64,000 bases of DNA from Deltaproteobacteria bacterium. GTDB taxonomy: Bacteria > Desulfobacterota > Dissulfuribacteria > Dissulfuribacterales > UBA3076. Below, piece after piece: positions 10,187-20,337 of the stretch; position 1 is the first letter of the stretch; each line of letters begins with the position of its first letter. The notes beneath the pieces were generated by a model, which was not told the DNA's origin, did not search any database, and saw only the letters and a program-made list of their open reading frames with translations. The stretch lies in contig JAGYNZ010000009.1 in the NCBI GenBank assembly GCA_018399745.1, positions 21,618 through 85,617 on the forward strand. The letters are read 5' to 3'. Made by a program: the position numbers and the translations under genes.

Positions 10187-10426
10187 AAATATAGTCTTTC
10201 AGATCAGTACTTGTTCCCAGATTAAGTTATCTAGGGATTAACAGACAACTCAGAACATTGAACTTTTTCAACAGTTAACAGTAAACATTATTTTAAGAAC
10301 ATTTTTTCATATAAAGTTAAGAAAAAAAAGAAATCTACCGAAACAATAAATATAAAAAATTTATCCAAGCTTTGCGAATGAGCCGATAATGGATCTAAGT
10401 CCAACAATGTAAGGATTTTATATGTC

Positions 10427-11518
10427 TTGGGAATATTTAAAATGAAAATTCCTTCTCTGCCGATGAAATGGGGACAGCGTCAACGCCATATATTGGGGCT
10501 GGATATAGGTTCACACAGCATTAAAATTCTTGAGCTATACAGCAACGGCACCGGCTCTATTATCAAATCAATTGGCCGTGCATTGGTCCCACCACAAGCC
10601 ATAGTAGACGGTTCAATAAAAGAACCAGATAAAGTTGCAAAGGTACTAAAGGCACTTTTAGACAATCTTCGACCAAAAGTTAAATATGCGGCCACATCTA
10701 TCGCTGGCTATTCCGTCATTGTCAAGAAAATAATCGTTCCATATCAGGACGAAGGTGAAATAGAAAGAAATCTTATTTTCGAAGCAGAAAAATATGTGCC
10801 ATTTGAAATTGAAGAAGTCTATGTGGATTTTCATGCACTGGATAGGGAACACAAAAAAAACAGCGGAACAGAAATTTTTCTTGTTGCTGCTAAAAGAGAG
10901 ATTGTTGATGAATACGCCTCTCTTACACAGGAGGTTGGTTTATGTCCGGCAGTAGTTGACGTGGACGCATTTGCCCTTGGAAATGCCTTTGAAGGTGCTT
11001 TTGGCCTTTTAAACGAACCTATTGTCTTGGTAGATATTGGAGCCCAGAAGACAAACATTAATATAATTTTACAAGGCACATCTATTTTTGCAAGAGACAT
11101 GGCATTTGGAGGAGATCAACTTACAGAGGCTATCCAGGAAGCCACAGGACTGGAATATGGAGATGCGGAAAAAATAAAGATTACCGGAAGTTCTGATGTT
11201 GCAATCACGAAAGAAGTAACCGCGGTTTGCAGGGAGTTATGTGATGCTTGGGCATTAGAACTGAGAAAGGCAATAGATTTCTTTAAGGCGAACTCAAGCC
11301 CAGAGACATACCCCACACATCTATACACAAGCGGAGGTTCTGCCTTTTTAAAAGAACTTGACATACTCTTTAGCGACATAATAGGCCTGCCGGTGAACAT
11401 ATTAAATCCCCTGCACGGTTTTGCTGTGGATCGTGGCATAGAGCCTAAATATATTTCATCTGTCGCTCCACAAATGGCAATAGCCACCGGCCTCGCGTTG
11501 AGGACTTTGACAAAATGA
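10427..11518 (+). CDS. pilM: Type IV pilus inner-membrane alignment protein PilM
   Basis: PilM is a cytoplasmic actin-like ATPase that binds the N-terminus of PilN and links the pilus motor to the PilNO platform. The 363-residue protein carries HILGLDIGSHSIKILEL at the front and later VLVDIGAQKTNINII, AFGGDQLTEAI and LYTSGGSAFLKEL. I keep the TTG at 10427, which gives MGIFKMK with AAGGA about ten bases upstream; an ATG at 10442 is a possible alternative. It is the first gene of pilM-N-O-P followed by two secretin-related genes, and overlaps pilN by 4 bp. No pilB, pilC or pilT gene is in this window. Confidence 0.93.
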   Translation: MGIFKMKIPSLPMKWGQRQRHILGLDIGSHSIKILELYSNGTGSIIKSIGRALVPPQAIVDGSIKEPDKVAKVLKALLDNLRPKVKYAATSIAGYSVIVKKIIVPYQDEGEIERNLIFEAEKYVPFEIEEVYVDFHALDREHKKNSGTEIFLVAAKREIVDEYASLTQEVGLCPAVVDVDAFALGNAFEGAFGLLNEPIVLVDIGAQKTNINIILQGTSIFARDMAFGGDQLTEAIQEATGLEYGDAEKIKITGSSDVAITKEVTAVCRELCDAWALELRKAIDFFKANSSPETYPTHLYTSGGSAFLKELDILFSDIIGLPVNILNPLHGFAVDRGIEPKYISSVAPQMAIATGLALRTLTK

Positions 11519-12108
11519 TTCAAATAAACCTCCTTCCAATTCGAGAGTGGCGTAAAAAAGAGGCGGTTCGCCAGCAGATTTCAGTCTTCTTCCTGTTCTT
11601 GATCCTCTTGACAGTTGTTTTATTGGCTGCAGGTTTGACGATTCAAGGAAAGGTAGTGGCTCAAAGACAAGAGCTGGCATCATTAGAAGAAAAAAAAGCT
11701 CAATATGCATATGTAAATAAAAAAATAGAAAGGGTAAACAAGCAGCGAAAACAAGTTGAAGACAAATTTAAGTCTATAGAAAAACTTCAAGAAGGTCGCA
11801 CAATAACGGTTAAAATCCTGGATGAAGTTGTGAGTTCAATTCCTATTGATCGTCTATGGCTTACTAAATTAGACTTTAATACAAATAATGTGCAACTTGA
11901 TGGAGTCGCCCTTGACAACCATACGGTAGCACTTTTTATGCGTCGCATGGAAAAATCGCCAATGTTTAGATCAGTAAGCTTGATAAATACCAAACAAAAG
12001 TCGGTCCAGGGACATGCCCTTATGGAATTTGAGCTTCGAGTAAATGTTGAAACTCAACAAGAGAAAAACAAAAACGAGAATGTTGCAAAGAGGGCTAAAA
12101 AGTCGTGA
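11515..12108 (+). CDS. pilN: Type IV pilus assembly protein PilN
   Basis: PilN is a bitopic inner-membrane protein that pairs with PilO and docks PilM through its cytoplasmic tail. The 197-residue protein starts MIQINLLPIREWRKKE, the conserved INLLP motif that binds PilM. It then has one membrane helix (ISVFFLFLILLTVVLLAAGL), a coiled coil rich in K, E and Q, and a ferredoxin-like periplasmic domain (IPIDRLWLTKLDFNTNNVQL). The tail is lysine/asparagine-rich. The start codon overlaps the pilM stop (ATGA), and pilO starts inside its last codons, indicating translational coupling. Confidence 0.93.
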   Translation: MIQINLLPIREWRKKEAVRQQISVFFLFLILLTVVLLAAGLTIQGKVVAQRQELASLEEKKAQYAYVNKKIERVNKQRKQVEDKFKSIEKLQEGRTITVKILDEVVSSIPIDRLWLTKLDFNTNNVQLDGVALDNHTVALFMRRMEKSPMFRSVSLINTKQKSVQGHALMEFELRVNVETQQEKNKNENVAKRAKKS

Positions 12109-12872
12109 AATTCAACAAACTCAGCCTTAAGATACCTCCTGGACTTTTCCAATCTGTCTATGCCCTTCCTGTCTGGCAGAAGGCCAGCATATGCTTGCTC
12201 GTCTTAGTTATTCCTATTGCCCTATTCTGGTTTTTTTTCCTGTCCATTCGTCTAGAAGAAATAAAAACTATGTCGGAGAAGATCCCGAAGCAGAGGCAGG
12301 AACTTGTCAAGCTGGAAGCAAAATCCAAGCAGATTCCCCAATTGGAAAAAGAATTGAAGACCATGGAGGAAATTTTACAGAAGGCACTGAAGCTATTGCC
12401 TGAAAAAAAAGACATACCGACTTTTTTGCCTGAGATTTCCTCGCTTGGCAACGAGGCCAGGCTGGACTTTTTATCCTTTAAACCACAGAAGGAACAGCCA
12501 AAGACCTTTTACGCTGCCATTCCCATTAACATGGAATTCAACGGTCCATTTCACAGTACAGTTGATTTCTTTAATAATATAAGTAACATGGCTCGTATAG
12601 TGCATATAAAATCGGTCTCAATGGGAAAGGCCAAGCAAACCACCAAAGTCTGGAGTCAGAAGGGATCAGCAAGCAGTAATCAAAAAACCGAAGATGTCGG
12701 TGAAGCAGCACCAATAAAAGGGGTAGAGTCGCCCAATGAGGATCAAGAGGATAAGCGAGACGCCACATGGATAATAAGCACCCGTTGTGACGCCGTAACA
12801 TATCGTTTTCTCAGTCCGGAAGAACAACAGGCGAAAACGAATGCGAAGGCAAAAAAGAAAAAAAGAAGATAA
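12105..12872 (+). CDS. pilO: Type IV pilus assembly protein PilO
   Basis: PilO partners PilN in the inner-membrane alignment complex and contacts PilP. The 255-residue protein uses a GTG start overlapping pilN by 4 bp. It has one membrane helix (ASICLLVLVIPIALFWFFFL), a long coiled coil (about residues 48-95) and a ferredoxin-like domain with the typical FLPEISSLGNEARLDFLSF and NMEFNGPFHSTVDFFNNIS. After this there is a longer low-complexity region than usual, rich in Q, E and K and ending KAKKKKRR; its role is unknown. pilP follows after 39 bp. Confidence 0.92.
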   Translation: MKFNKLSLKIPPGLFQSVYALPVWQKASICLLVLVIPIALFWFFFLSIRLEEIKTMSEKIPKQRQELVKLEAKSKQIPQLEKELKTMEEILQKALKLLPEKKDIPTFLPEISSLGNEARLDFLSFKPQKEQPKTFYAAIPINMEFNGPFHSTVDFFNNISNMARIVHIKSVSMGKAKQTTKVWSQKGSASSNQKTEDVGEAAPIKGVESPNEDQEDKRDATWIISTRCDAVTYRFLSPEEQQAKTNAKAKKKKRR

Positions 12873-12911
12873 CTGTTAACGCATTAAAATTTGAAATAAG
12901 ATGATACGAGT

Positions 12912-13520
12912 ATGCAGGTAAAAACACAAATCTATTATAGGAAATTTGTTATTTATATAAGTGTACTTATCACTATTTCTTTATATGGCCTTTGTTGTTT
13001 GTCCGGATGTAAAGATAAAACTACCGTAACTCCTGTAACAACTTCTGTTACGGAAAAATCAAACCGAATTAATTCTGAAAAAGAAAAGGATTTTCAGGTG
13101 AGACTGGAACGTCTCATGGAGCCTGTTACTTATTGTTACAGCTCAAATGGAAAGCCCGATCCGTTTCAGCCGTTTTTGAAGACAGCACCGAAAGTTTCTA
13201 AACGAATAGCTACGAAACGACAACCAAAAAAAGAGTTCAAAAGGCCGGAGATTTGCGCTACCCCATTGGAGTGTATGGACGTCGGCCAGCTGACGCTGGT
13301 AGGCATTATTTCCAATGATAAAGGTAATAGAATTGCAATGGCCGAGGACGCCGCCGGAATCGGGTACTTCTTGCAGCCCGGACTGCGGATTGGCTATCGA
13401 AATGGCAGGGTTAAAAAAATCCTTCCAAACAGAGTAATCGTAGAAGAAGAACTCGAAGATATTCGCGGTGAGCTGACTTTGCAGAACAGGGTACTGTTAC
13501 TACATCCGGAGGGAAAATAA
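12912..13520 (+). CDS. pilP: Type IV pilus lipoprotein PilP
   Basis: PilP is a lipoprotein that links the PilNO platform to the outer-membrane secretin. The 202-residue protein has a lipoprotein signal with hydrophobic core and cysteine (LYGLCCLSGC), a natively polar linker, and the C-terminal HR beta domain. Family signatures are GKPDPFQPF, TPLECMDVGQLTLVGII, an IGYFLQPGLRIG strand pair and NGRVKKILPNRVIVEEE. Its TAA overlaps the ATG of the next gene by one base (TAATG), so the STN-TPR gene is part of the same operon. Confidence 0.9.
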   Translation: MQVKTQIYYRKFVIYISVLITISLYGLCCLSGCKDKTTVTPVTTSVTEKSNRINSEKEKDFQVRLERLMEPVTYCYSSNGKPDPFQPFLKTAPKVSKRIATKRQPKKEFKRPEICATPLECMDVGQLTLVGIISNDKGNRIAMAEDAAGIGYFLQPGLRIGYRNGRVKKILPNRVIVEEELEDIRGELTLQNRVLLLHPEGK

Positions 13521-14785
13521 TGGGTTGCCAACGGAAAATCTCACGCCTTTTGATTATCTTTTTGATCGGATTATTCTGGTGGATGTCTGAAAATATGCCT
13601 TCGATGGCCAGTGAATCAAGCCAGAACAGATCAGAGCAAAACGATATATCCCGCTGGATAGCTGAACTTGAATCCAGCCTTCCAAGCTCGGGAGATAATA
13701 AAAAATCGGATGAAACAGAAGATTTCACAGCATCAAAATCGGGCGAGATTTATGGTAATGATTCATCGGCAAAATTAATACGTGATGCAGCCAAAGACAA
13801 AATTAGCGTGGATCTCTTCAAGGTGGATCTCCACAATGTATTTCGCTTGCTAGGTCAGGTTAGTGGTAAAAATATCGTAGTAGATGAGTCAGTAAGGGGT
13901 ACTATTACGCTGGCCCTGGAAGATGTGCCTTGGACCTTTGTCCTTGATGTCATTAAGAATCTAAAGGGATTGGATAGCATAGAACGTCATAATACCATTA
14001 TGATTTACCCTATTGGCAAATCCCTTGAATGGGTTGGTGATAAAGGATCGGTCGCCTCCCTTGATGTTCAGATCGAGCCTCTTCTTATCGAAAAAGAACA
14101 GGAACTTATCATCGACAAAGATGGAATTCCCGTTGAAGGCAAGCAGCAAGGCGGTATCAAAGTTGAGCGCGTTATGGATATACAGACTCCCATTGAAGAC
14201 GTTGCCAAGGCACAGGAACTTATTGCCAAGGCTGCTAAGTTTGAAAAGCAGATGGCAATTGGCCCTGCATTAAAATTGTATGTAGAGGCATCAGATATTT
14301 GGCCGGAAAATGTATCGCTGTCTAAAAAAATATCGGCACTGGCCCTTGGTCCGGGGGGTCAAGAGCTGACTGCTTTTAATTTTGCCAGGAAAACGCTTCG
14401 CTTCGCGCCCAAAGACAGTGAAGCGACCACCTTTGCAGCAGTGGCCCTGGCCCGGATGGGGAAGAACGACGAGGCAAAAATTTATTTTGAACGTGCACTG
14501 GATACCTCGCCTATACCTTCTTTGAACACACTATATAATTATGCGGTTTTCTGTGAAGCTGAAGGCGAGTATCGACAAGCGCTCCGGCTGTTAAACAACA
14601 TCGAGGTCAATTATGAACTTTCCGCAGACGCAATGCTACTGCGGGCGAAAGTTTATGAGCATCTGGGTCAATTTGACCAGGCAATAATTGAATACCGAGC
14701 AGTCTCGCAGGGAGGCAAGTCAATTCCCATGAAAACACAACTATATGCAACAGAACGAATGAAAACATTGATGACGGTTAAATAG
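13520..14785 (+). CDS. STN (secretin N0-like) and TPR-repeat protein of the pilus operon
   Basis: A 421-residue exported protein with an N-terminal hydrophobic segment (LLIIFLIGLFWWM). A serine-rich linker is followed by an STN/secretin N0-like fold at about residues 95-165 (VDLHNVFRLLGQVSGKNIVV and VPWTFVLDVIKNLKGL). From about residue 225 onward it has TPR-like helical pairs (ALKLYVEASDIWPENVSLSK, FARKTLRFAPKDSEATTFA, YRQALRLLNNIEVNYELSAD). It lacks the secretin beta-barrel. A freestanding N0-like domain joined to TPRs could bridge PilP and the secretin or help it assemble, as MshN and PilF-type TPR proteins do in other pilus systems. This role is inferred from architecture and position only. 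Confidence 0.75.
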   Translation: MGCQRKISRLLIIFLIGLFWWMSENMPSMASESSQNRSEQNDISRWIAELESSLPSSGDNKKSDETEDFTASKSGEIYGNDSSAKLIRDAAKDKISVDLFKVDLHNVFRLLGQVSGKNIVVDESVRGTITLALEDVPWTFVLDVIKNLKGLDSIERHNTIMIYPIGKSLEWVGDKGSVASLDVQIEPLLIEKEQELIIDKDGIPVEGKQQGGIKVERVMDIQTPIEDVAKAQELIAKAAKFEKQMAIGPALKLYVEASDIWPENVSLSKKISALALGPGGQELTAFNFARKTLRFAPKDSEATTFAAVALARMGKNDEAKIYFERALDTSPIPSLNTLYNYAVFCEAEGEYRQALRLLNNIEVNYELSADAMLLRAKVYEHLGQFDQAIIEYRAVSQGGKSIPMKTQLYATERMKTLMTVK

Positions 14786-14970
14786 TATACAAAAAAATGC
14801 CGTTCATACGCAATTTTGAATTCCAATTTTTGAATTTTGGCAGTGAAACTTGAGACTAGGAATGAGAAACTGAAAAAACAAACGATAAGATTTAATGCAT
14901 TATCTGATTTCGAATTTCCAATTCCGACAAACGAAATCAAATCGTTTTTAGCATTTATGGAGGAATAAAA

Positions 14971-16893
14971 ATGTGCTCCCATATGAATAAATTAAACAAC
15001 TTTTTATATCGGATTTGGCATGATATAAGGGGCACGCTTTTGTTATTCCTGTTAATTGCCATGACCGGGTGTGCGGCATCCAATCAAAGCCTTTCAAATA
15101 CTTCCCAGTCAACACCTCAGGTTGAGCAAGTAATAGAAAATGCAGACGTGGATTCACCGACTGAAGTTCAGGTTGAAAAATCGTCTGTTCATAATGATGC
15201 TCCACCTGCGTCACGCCCGTCCGTGAACTGGCAACCTTCGTTCACGGTTGAAGATATCGATGTTAAGAAAAGTACTTCAGGACTTCCGGATCTAAAAGTT
15301 GGAGCGAGCATTTCATCTCGTGATAAAACGGTAAGCTTACGAGAGGCAATTAAGGCTTTGGCTCAACTCAAAGGCTTTACCGTTAGCTGGAATTCAGACG
15401 CGATACAGGACATCTTAATAGACGTTGATATTAAGCCTGACGACGATTTTTGGAAAGCATTAGAGAATATGTTGAGACAACTGGACTATTGGTATGAATT
15501 TAAGAATAATACCCTTATTATTGGCTATGGAAAAACAGTTAATTATATAATTGCCATGCCCAATGTGGCTAATGAATTTACTGCTTCTATCGGCGGCAAT
15601 ATGCTTGGTGGCTCTACGAGTGTTGATAACTTGGGTGAATTGAGCATGATGACAGTTAAATCGGGAACTGAAACCGATTGGGCAGAGGAAAAAACTACTC
15701 GCTATATTAACCGTTTTGACGTATGGAAGAGTATTCGACAGAATTTAGATGTCATACTAAGAATAAGTGAAGGATATAGCTCGAAAACTGACGCAAAAGG
15801 TCAAGCAGAGGCCGATATGGCGGGCACTGGCCAGTCAAGGGGGGGAGGTTCGACCGGGGCTGGCGGTATAGTATCGGGAACCGGTACGAGTTCTAAGGGC
15901 GAATCATATGAGGGAAGCTATGAAGCAGAAAGCAGGGCCGCTGTGGAAGCTTCTCGTAGCCAACTAAAATCTGCCACATGGCGCAGATCTGGAGATGGAG
16001 AATATACTGTTGATGAATCTCTGGGGATTATAACTGTAACAACGACCGAAACATTACATAAATCTGTTAAAAAATATATAGATACATTAAAAAAGTGGTT
16101 ATTCTGTCAGGTATCTATAAAGGCCCACATATTGGAGGTAGAACTCTCAGAAGAATCTGCGAAGGGAATCGATTGGTCTAAGGTCTTGAAGGCCGCTGAA
16201 AGAGGCAGTTCTTTAATCAGCGGCGAGGTTGAATATGGTGATCAAGGTAACGTGTACGAAGTAAACTACACGGATTTGGGCACTACCACCCGCGAAGGCC
16301 TGCGCCTGCTGGGGAAGGTCAGTCTTGCTCCTACAGATTTCAAATTATTTGTAAATGCCATGGAAGAACAGGGTAATGTACATACCGTATCAGAACCACG
16401 CCTGAATCTGCTCAATGGGTCTCCTGGTGTTCTGACCGTTGGTGAATCTGTTCGCTACATCAGTAAGATAACAGCCATGAGAAGCGGCGAAAGCGGAGAG
16501 GTAGATTATAGTGTAGATACTGATGACATCCTGTCAGGATTGGCATTTTTTGTTTTATGCAATGTGCTTGAGGAAGATGAAGTGGTTTTATATTTGACTC
16601 CTGTAACTTCCCAACTCCAAAGGCCGATTGAATACAAGACGTTTGGTGATGCAAATTTAGAAGTCGGACTACCTATAGTAAAACTCCGTCAGATGTCAAC
16701 CATGGCAAAGGTCCGGGATGGTGACTTGCTGATTCTCGGCGGATTGATTGATCAAATCAGCGATAGTGACAGTTCGGAAATACCAGTACTTGGGAAAATC
16801 CCGTTTATTAAATGGGCCTTTAGAAATGAGCTCAAAACAAAACTGAGACGAGAATTGGTAATAATCCTTCAACCTCATATACTTCCTATGTAA
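14971..16893 (+). CDS. Lipoprotein secretin, MshL/PilN(R64)-like, outer-membrane pilus pore
   Basis: A 640-residue secretin that would form the outer-membrane channel for the pilus. GGAGG precedes the ATG at 14971. A lipobox-like MTGC at residue 34 suggests a lipoprotein secretin of the MshL/R64-PilN class rather than a PilQ with AMIN domains. An N0/STN-like region (KTVSLREAIKALAQLKGFTV) and an N1-type region interrupted by a glycine/serine-rich loop (about residues 290-315) precede the core. The barrel carries SEPRLNLLNGSPGVLTVGES, VGLPIVKLRQMSTMAKVRDG, LLILGGLIDQ and VPVLGKIP-like SEIPVLGKIPFIKWAF, ending in ELVIILQPHIL. It is separated from the STN-TPR gene by 185 bp. Confidence 0.88.
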   Translation: MCSHMNKLNNFLYRIWHDIRGTLLLFLLIAMTGCAASNQSLSNTSQSTPQVEQVIENADVDSPTEVQVEKSSVHNDAPPASRPSVNWQPSFTVEDIDVKKSTSGLPDLKVGASISSRDKTVSLREAIKALAQLKGFTVSWNSDAIQDILIDVDIKPDDDFWKALENMLRQLDYWYEFKNNTLIIGYGKTVNYIIAMPNVANEFTASIGGNMLGGSTSVDNLGELSMMTVKSGTETDWAEEKTTRYINRFDVWKSIRQNLDVILRISEGYSSKTDAKGQAEADMAGTGQSRGGGSTGAGGIVSGTGTSSKGESYEGSYEAESRAAVEASRSQLKSATWRRSGDGEYTVDESLGIITVTTTETLHKSVKKYIDTLKKWLFCQVSIKAHILEVELSEESAKGIDWSKVLKAAERGSSLISGEVEYGDQGNVYEVNYTDLGTTTREGLRLLGKVSLAPTDFKLFVNAMEEQGNVHTVSEPRLNLLNGSPGVLTVGESVRYISKITAMRSGESGEVDYSVDTDDILSGLAFFVLCNVLEEDEVVLYLTPVTSQLQRPIEYKTFGDANLEVGLPIVKLRQMSTMAKVRDGDLLILGGLIDQISDSDSSEIPVLGKIPFIKWAFRNELKTKLRRELVIILQPHILPM

Positions 16894-16970
16894 ATTTGTT
16901 ACAGATTACCCTATAAATGACGATCATTCTGTGACCAAGGGTGCGCTATTTCGCCCCATTAATCCCATTC

Positions 16971-16994
16971 AGGCCCTTTCACAGGGCCTTTTTT
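16971..16994 (+). terminator. Rho-independent terminator of the pilus operon
   Basis: AGGCCCT-TTCAC-AGGGCCT gives a perfect seven-base GC-rich stem followed directly by a run of six T, about 80 bp after the secretin stop. It is the clearest intrinsic terminator in the window. Confidence 0.9.
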
Positions 16995-17383
16995 GTTAAT
17001 TGCTTAACAGCCTTAACTCATTGACAATATATAGATAAAATGGTTTAGTTTAATTGGTATATTGTAAAAATGTGATATGAAATTTAGGGTTTTGGTTCAG
17101 GGGCAAACTCGGAGTTAGTTCTTTTTAGTATAAATAAGTAGCTCCCCGATTACTTCAATATATTTCCATAAACCTTAAGAGGCATTTTATCTTAAACTAC
17201 TTTCACCAGCGGATCACTTCTGCTATCTCGGAAGGGATCAACAACAAAATCAAATGACTGAAACGTATGGCCTATGGTTACAAAGATGTTTCGCACTTCT
17301 TATTAAGAATTCACCAACACTGTGAATTGCTTAGCCTTAGGCTTTCAACTTAAAAACAAAAGAACCGATATTTTAGAAATGGC
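16995..17383. other. Intergenic stretch without a gene
   Basis: The nearly 400 bp between the secretin terminator and nikR has no ORF with coding character, no tRNA and no convincing repeat. I looked for the palindromic NikR operator type (GTATGA...TCATAC) and did not find a full copy. Confidence 0.6.
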
Positions 17384-17824
17384 ATGGAAACAGAAGAAGA
17401 GAAGTCAATAGCAAGATTCGGAGTCTCTATCCCTTATGATCTGATTCGTACATTTGATAAATACATCAGAGAACGGGCATACAACAACAGGTCAGAGGCC
17501 ATTCGTGATTTGATAAGGGAAAAATTAATAGAGAGGGAGTGGGGAAAAGAGCTTAAGGGACAGAAGGTGGTAGGCGTTATCACTTATGTATATGACCACC
17601 ACAAGAGGAAATTGGTAAATTCAATTATTGATATTCAACATAATTTTCCAGAACATGTTATAGTGTCGCAGCATATTCACCTGGATCATTGCATTTGCCT
17701 AGAGGTAGTTGTTGTCCGAGGTGGACCTGTTACAGTGCGTAATCTCACCTATAAGTTGAAAGCCCTTAAGGGTGTGAAACATTGCCAGCTTACCATGACC
17801 ACAACAGGGACTAGCCTGAGCTAA
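17384..17824 (+). CDS. nikR: Nickel-responsive transcriptional regulator NikR
   Basis: NikR is a tetrameric ribbon-helix-helix repressor with a C-terminal ACT-like nickel-sensing domain. The 146-residue protein begins with the RHH strand and helices (IARFGVSIPYDLIRTFDKYI, NNRSEAIRDLIREKL). The nickel ligands are conserved: a histidine in YVYDHHKRKLV and the HIHLDHCICLEV segment carrying His, His and Cys. No nickel transporter, hydrogenase or urease gene is adjacent, so its regulon lies elsewhere. gyrA follows 56 bp downstream in the same direction. Confidence 0.94.
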   Translation: METEEEKSIARFGVSIPYDLIRTFDKYIRERAYNNRSEAIRDLIREKLIEREWGKELKGQKVVGVITYVYDHHKRKLVNSIIDIQHNFPEHVIVSQHIHLDHCICLEVVVVRGGPVTVRNLTYKLKALKGVKHCQLTMTTTGTSLS

Positions 17825-17880
17825 TCATCATATCGGCCTTTCCTTAACAATGAAACCTTACAAGTCAGGAGTCTGCTAAA

Positions 17881-20337
17881 ATGCAGGAACAGATAGAATT
17901 ATTTTCTGGAACCACCAAGTCGTGTGGCATTGCCGAAGAGCTAAAAAAGTCCTATCTCGATTATGCTATGAGCGTGATAATCGGAAGGGCCTTGCCCGAC
18001 GTCCGAGATGGACTCAAGCCGGTGCACAGACGCATACTCTATGCCATGCAGAATCTGAAAAACGACTATAATAAACCCTATAAAAAATCAGCACGTATAG
18101 TAGGCGATGTCATAGGTAAATATCATCCCCATGGAGACTCGGCAGTTTACGATACCATAGTAAGAATGGCCCAGAATTTTTCCATGGGCTATCCCCTCGT
18201 CGACGGTCAAGGAAACTTTGGATCGATCGACGGAGATGCCCCAGCGGCAATGCGTTACACCGAAATCCGTCAAACCAAACTGGCCCACGAACTCATGGCG
18301 GATATCGATAAGGAAACTGTGGACTTTGCCGCTAATTATGACAACTCTCTTGAAGAACCCTTGGTGCTTCCTTCCAAGGTGCCGAATTTATTAATCAATG
18401 GTTCATCCGGTATAGCCGTGGGAATGGCTACTAGTATTCCTCCTCACAATCTCGGTGAGGTAGTGGATGCACTGATCGCCCTTGTACGCAATCCAAACAT
18501 GACCGTAGCCGATATTATGGAATATATCCCCGGTCCTGACTTTCCAACTGCAGGCTTTATATGCGGAAAGAGTGGTATCAAGTCGGCATATGAGACAGGA
18601 CGTGGAATCATTAAAATGCGGGCTAGGGCTTTAGTGGAGCAGCAAGCCAAGGGCAAGCGGGAACAAATAGTTATTAACCAGATCCCATACCAAGTTAACA
18701 AAGCAAAGCTGGTGGAAAAAATCGCCCAATTAGCCCGTGATAAAAAGATTGAAGGGATCCATGCTGTAAGGGACGAATCCGATCGGGATGGAATGAGGAT
18801 CGTAGTAGAGCTAAAGAAAGAGGGGATAGCTCAGGTTATCCTAAACCATCTCTATAAACATACTTCCATGGGAAGCTCTTTCGGGACAATTCTTCTCGCC
18901 ATAGTCAATGGCAAGCCGGAACTCCTCAACCTCAAAGAGGTCTTGGCGCACTTTCTACAACACAGAAAAACCGTCATCATAAGGCGTACCACATATGATC
19001 TAAAAAAGGCCGAAGAACGCGCTCATATACTCAAGGGTCTTAAGATAGCACTTGACAATTTGGACGCAGTAGTGGCCCTGATTCGTGAATCTGGCAACCC
19101 TGCAGAGGCCAGATTAGGCCTTGTTGAGCACTTTGGGCTCACAACTATTCAGGCCCAGGCAATTCTCGATATGAAGCTTCAGCGCCTGACCGGCCTTGAG
19201 CGAAAAAAGATATTGGAAGATTATCAGCAACTACTGAATAATATCAAGACCTATAAAAAGATCCTGGCAAGTGATGCCTTGGTACTTGAAATTATTGAAA
19301 AAGAACTCAGACTCCTTAGAGACGAATATGCTATTACCAGGCGCACTGAGTTAATTGGGGACCCTGAAGAGATTAGTATCGAAGATCTAATAGTTGAAGA
19401 GGACATGGTGGTAACACTATCACACAGTGGCTATATTAAGCGTAATCCTCTGAGCTTATATCATAGCCAAAAACGCGGCGGGAAAGGTATCACTGGCCTA
19501 TCTAAAAAACAGGAAGATTTCGTTGAGGATCTATTTGTGGCCTCCACTCATGATTATTTCCTCTGCTTCAGCAATCTGGGAAGGCTTTACTGGCTTAAGG
19601 TCCATGAAATTCCACAATCATCCAAAACGAGTCGCGGCAAAGCCCTCATAAATCTTTTACCGATTGACAGGGAGGCTAATGAGCATATTGCCGCTGTAGT
19701 GCCGGTACGTAACTTTGAACCAGATCGTTTTGTGGTTATGGCAACCAAGAACGGAGTAGTCAAAAAAACCTCTCTTGATGCCTTTTCAAGGCCGAGACCA
19801 GCAGGGATTATTGCAGCCACAGTGCGCGAAAACGACGAAATCATAGCAGCCGCTATTACCGATGGCGAGGCCGATATATTTCTTGGAACCAGAAACGGAC
19901 ACAGCATTCGGTTCCCTGAAAGCAACGTAAGAACCATGGGGCGGACTGCGGCAGGTGTGCGAGGCATAAAGCTCTCAAAAGGAGATCGCGTAGTCGCAAT
20001 GGTGGTAATCTCAGAATCCCGGAATACACTGTTTACGGTCACTGAAAACGGCTACGGAAAGAGAACTTGGGTAAATGAATACCGTGTGCAATCAAGAGGT
20101 GGAAGGGGCGTAATCAATATCAAGACCACAGAAAAAGTGGGCCATGTAGTAGGTGTAATCCTTGTTAACGACCATGACGAGGTCATGCTGATCGGCGCTG
20201 CTGGGAATATTATTCGAATAGGCGTTCAGGACGTACGCATAATAGGTCGATCTACCCAAGGCGTACGCCTGATACGTATACAGAAAGGAGATCACCTGGC
20301 AGCGTTGGCAAAGTTGGCGGAACAGGACGAAAAATGA
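17881..20337 (+). CDS. gyrA: DNA gyrase subunit A
   Basis: GyrA is the breaking-rejoining subunit that introduces negative supercoils with GyrB. The 818-residue protein has the winged-helix/tower start [20 protein letters not shown], the quinolone-determining segment [17 protein letters not shown] with the usual Ser and Asp, and the catalytic tyrosine in [10 protein letters not shown] GyrA box reading QKRGGKG (standard QRRGGKG) at the start of the C-terminal beta-pinwheel argues for gyrase and against ParC. The start MQEQIELF is supported by position, but no strong ribosome site is seen. The stop overlaps the gpsA start (ATGA), so gpsA is coupled. gyrB is not nearby. Confidence 0.95.
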   Translation: MQEQIELFSGTTKSCGIAEELKKSYLDYAMSVIIGRALPDVRDGLKPVHRRILYAMQNLKNDYNKPYKKSARIVGDVIGKYHPHGDSAVYDTIVRMAQNFSMGYPLVDGQGNFGSIDGDAPAAMRYTEIRQTKLAHELMADIDKETVDFAANYDNSLEEPLVLPSKVPNLLINGSSGIAVGMATSIPPHNLGEVVDALIALVRNPNMTVADIMEYIPGPDFPTAGFICGKSGIKSAYETGRGIIKMRARALVEQQAKGKREQIVINQIPYQVNKAKLVEKIAQLARDKKIEGIHAVRDESDRDGMRIVVELKKEGIAQVILNHLYKHTSMGSSFGTILLAIVNGKPELLNLKEVLAHFLQHRKTVIIRRTTYDLKKAEERAHILKGLKIALDNLDAVVALIRESGNPAEARLGLVEHFGLTTIQAQAILDMKLQRLTGLERKKILEDYQQLLNNIKTYKKILASDALVLEIIEKELRLLRDEYAITRRTELIGDPEEISIEDLIVEEDMVVTLSHSGYIKRNPLSLYHSQKRGGKGITGLSKKQEDFVEDLFVASTHDYFLCFSNLGRLYWLKVHEIPQSSKTSRGKALINLLPIDREANEHIAAVVPVRNFEPDRFVVMATKNGVVKKTSLDAFSRPRPAGIIAATVRENDEIIAAAITDGEADIFLGTRNGHSIRFPESNVRTMGRTAAGVRGIKLSKGDRVVAMVVISESRNTLFTVTENGYGKRTWVNEYRVQSRGGRGVINIKTTEKVGHVVGVILVNDHDEVMLIGAAGNIIRIGVQDVRIIGRSTQGVRLIRIQKGDHLAALAKLAEQDEK

